Source of the DNA: Bacillota bacterium
GTDB lineage: Bacteria; Bacillota; Clostridia; Christensenellales; Aristaeellaceae
Assembly: GCA_023444095.1 (NCBI GenBank)
Contig: JAEZRP010000048.1
Coordinates: forward strand, 1-8,079
Reading direction: 5' to 3'
Length of the DNA: 8,079 bases
Shown: positions 7,259 through 8,079 of the stretch, piece by piece
Position numbering within the stretch: position 1 is the stretch's first letter
Layout of the letters: each line of letters begins with the position of its first letter
Position numbers and translations under genes: made by a program
Notes under the pieces: generated by a model
Told to the model about the DNA's origin: nothing
The model's database searches: none
What the model saw: the letters and a program-made list of their open reading frames with translations, nothing else

Positions 7259-7745
7259 TTAGATTGTCAACCCCAAATCGGACAGAAATAATAAGATACA
7301 GGTTTTCTTGAATTCCACCGGGGACAAGTATCCCAGCGTACTGTGCAGCCGAATGTTGTTGAAACAGTGAACACAGTCCACCAGTTCCAGTTTTAGCTGC
7401 TCGAGCGTGTCAAAGCGCCGAGAGGAAACGAACTCCGCTTGAATGTTGACTCAGCCACCGCGTTGTCGTAGGGGCATCCCTTCATGATCAGCGAACGGCT
7501 GATCTGGAAGCTGTCAAGCAGCTCGTCGATCAGGGCGTTGTCGAACTCGCTGCCCCGGTCGGTATGGAACATCCGGATTCCAAAGAGGCTCCCTTTCACC
7601 GTTGAAAAGGCCTTGTGTACCAGTTCTGCGTTCTTGTACGCGCCACCGCTGTACCCGATGATCTCACGGGCACCGAGGTCAAGAAGGATGCAGATATACG
7701 CCCATTTCGCGCCGACCCGGACATATGTCAGATCGCTGACCACAC
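7259..7745 (-). pseudogene. Truncated, frameshifted IS3-family OrfB transposase
   Basis: This is the C-terminal part of a DDE transposase of the IS3 family (IS150-like). Reading leftward from 7745 it shows VVSDLTYVRVGAKWAYICIL, then REIIGYS, FHTDRGSEFDN and CPYDNAVAESTF. The three catalytic residues are visible: Asp at 7732-7734, Asp at 7558-7560 and Glu at 7450-7452, with 35 residues between the last two as in IS3 enzymes. A one-base deletion near 7438-7440 shifts the frame. In the corrected frame it continues AEFVSSRRFDTLEQLKLEL, HCFNNIRLHSTLGYLSPVEF and ends at TAA 7259-7261, just past the IS edge. OrfA, the helix-turn-helix part and roughly the first third of OrfB are missing. The coding text stops abruptly at the palindrome beginning at 7746, one or two residues before the first catalytic motif. 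It cannot make an active enzyme. Confidence 0.85.
7265..7286. repeat. Terminal repeat of the IS3-family relic
   Basis: The sequence beginning TGTCAACCCCAAATCGGACA opens with TG, as IS3-family ends do (TG...CA), and lies at the expected place: the 3' end of OrfB runs through it and its stop codon falls just outside. The partner end is not in the window because the other side of the element was lost at 7746. The exact inner limit of the repeat cannot be set from one copy. Confidence 0.5.
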
Positions 7746-7838
7746 GAGCCTGTTCAAAATTTTCTGTAAAAGTGCACCAACTGTGTGGTAGTATCCCTCA
7801 CAGTTGGTGCACTTTTACAGAAAATTTTGAACAGGCTC
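7746..7838. mobile_element. 93-bp palindromic element with IS256-type tips, MITE-like
   Basis: Two 40-bp arms, 7746-7785 and 7799-7838, are perfect reverse complements of each other around a 13-nt centre (tggtagtatccct). The pairing ends exactly at both outer edges (C before 7746 versus T after 7838). Each arm starts GAGCCTGTTCAAAATTTTC and continues TGTAAAAGTGCACC, which resembles IS256-family ends and the candidate end at 101-127. There is no room for a transposase. It is best read as a non-autonomous miniature element or an IS256-family element collapsed to its two ends. The 8 bp on either side (gaccacac and ttatcgtg) do not match, so no target duplication is seen. On its left it cuts into the IS3 transposase; on its right no continuation of that transposase appears. 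A transcript across it would form a very stable hairpin, but no T-run follows. Confidence 0.65.
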
Positions 7839-7863
7839 TTATCGTGAAATAACTCCGAATAGT

Positions 7864-7892
7864 AAAATCCCGGCCATCGCGCCGGGATTTTT
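7864..7892 (+). terminator. Rho-independent terminator-like hairpin
   Basis: An 11-bp perfect stem pairs AAAATCCCGGC (7864-7874) with GCCGGGATTTT (7881-7891) around a six-base loop, and the right arm runs into five T residues. The A-run on the left makes a weaker terminator possible for the minus strand. No intact gene ends just upstream, so it may be the leftover terminator of a lost gene or part of a mobile element, 26 bp right of the palindrome. Confidence 0.6.
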
Positions 7893-8079
7893 CCAGTTCT
7901 GTTCCTTACGACCAAAACCTTGGCGTGTCATGAATTCTTTCGTCAACAACGACTTGGTACTGTCAAGAGTTATGCGCAAATTCGTATAGCGTCACCCATA
8001 GAAATCGGTTAGTCGTGAGGCGAACAGGCCTCAGGCATGTTCGCCTTGGCTGCCGGACAGCGGGCGGGTGGGCGTCCGT
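7893..8079. other. Right-edge DNA without a recognised gene
   Basis: No reading frame here is convincing. The one structure is a 9-bp perfect inverted repeat, AGGCGAACA (8018-8026) and TGTTCGCCT (8038-8046), with an 11-nt spacer and no following T-run. It could be an operator or a chance dyad. The phrase around 7965-8005 (gtcaagagttatgcgc ... cacccatagaaatc) has the look of an IS end, but I cannot name a family with confidence. Confidence 0.35.

Noticed and set aside
7799..7838. The 40-bp repeat as a CRISPR repeat or attachment site
   Set aside because: There are only two copies, inverted not direct, with one 13-nt centre, and the tips match IS256-type ends.
7484..7852. A 122-codon + strand frame across the IS3 relic and the palindrome
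   Set aside because: It is antisense to the DDE transposase and crosses the palindrome; no start signal or family resemblance is visible.
7950..8010. Possible end of another IS (ISL3-like wording)
   Set aside because: Only a loose resemblance from memory; no transposase, partner repeat or duplication is in the window.
8018..8046. Hairpin as a second terminator
   Set aside because: The 9-bp dyad has an 11-nt spacer and no T-run after it, so it does not fit an intrinsic terminator.

Overview
The window looks like a piece of an accessory surface-glycan locus in a bacterium, probably an anaerobic Bacillota-type organism. That placement is an inference from the style of the glycosyltransferase, the BlaI-like relic and the mix of IS21/IS3/IS256 debris; no marker fixes the taxon. 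Two large intact genes on the + strand fill the middle, from 620 to 6579. They are GC-rich and well coded. The flanks hold decayed or truncated mobile-element DNA and, on the left, visibly more AT-rich sequence.

Layout. 1-127: what looks like one end of an IS256-family element that continues off the left edge. 128-619: AT-rich DNA without an intact gene, holding a 14-bp perfect palindrome (291-304) and a broken reading frame resembling a BlaI/MecI-type repressor. 620-2707: a glycosyltransferase with two different catalytic domains joined by a linker. 2740-6579: a 1279-residue multidomain protein with an N-terminal DUF6270/SGNH-like domain, a beta-sandwich, a degenerate second copy of both, and a C-terminal asparagine-synthetase-like ATP-pyrophosphatase domain. 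About 6613-7151: a decayed istB (IS21 helper ATPase). 7259-7745, minus strand: the C-terminal two thirds of an IS3-family OrfB transposase, broken by a frameshift and ending in a TG...CA-type IS end. 7746-7838: a perfect 40-bp inverted repeat around a 13-nt centre whose tips match IS256-family ends, so a MITE-like element or collapsed IS. 7864-7892: an intrinsic-terminator-shaped hairpin. 7893-8079: no gene seen.

How the genes may work together. The two intact genes lie 32 bp apart on the same strand and are probably cotranscribed. The first should add one or two sugars to a growing cell-surface polysaccharide or glycolipid. The second should modify a product of that kind: its C-terminal domain has the TGGLDS pyrophosphate loop of enzymes that adenylate a carboxylate and join it to an amine, while its glutaminase-like part has no N-terminal cysteine. 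Amide decoration of an acidic sugar or another carboxylate is the favoured inference. The modular duplication and fusion in this second protein are the most unusual features of the window.
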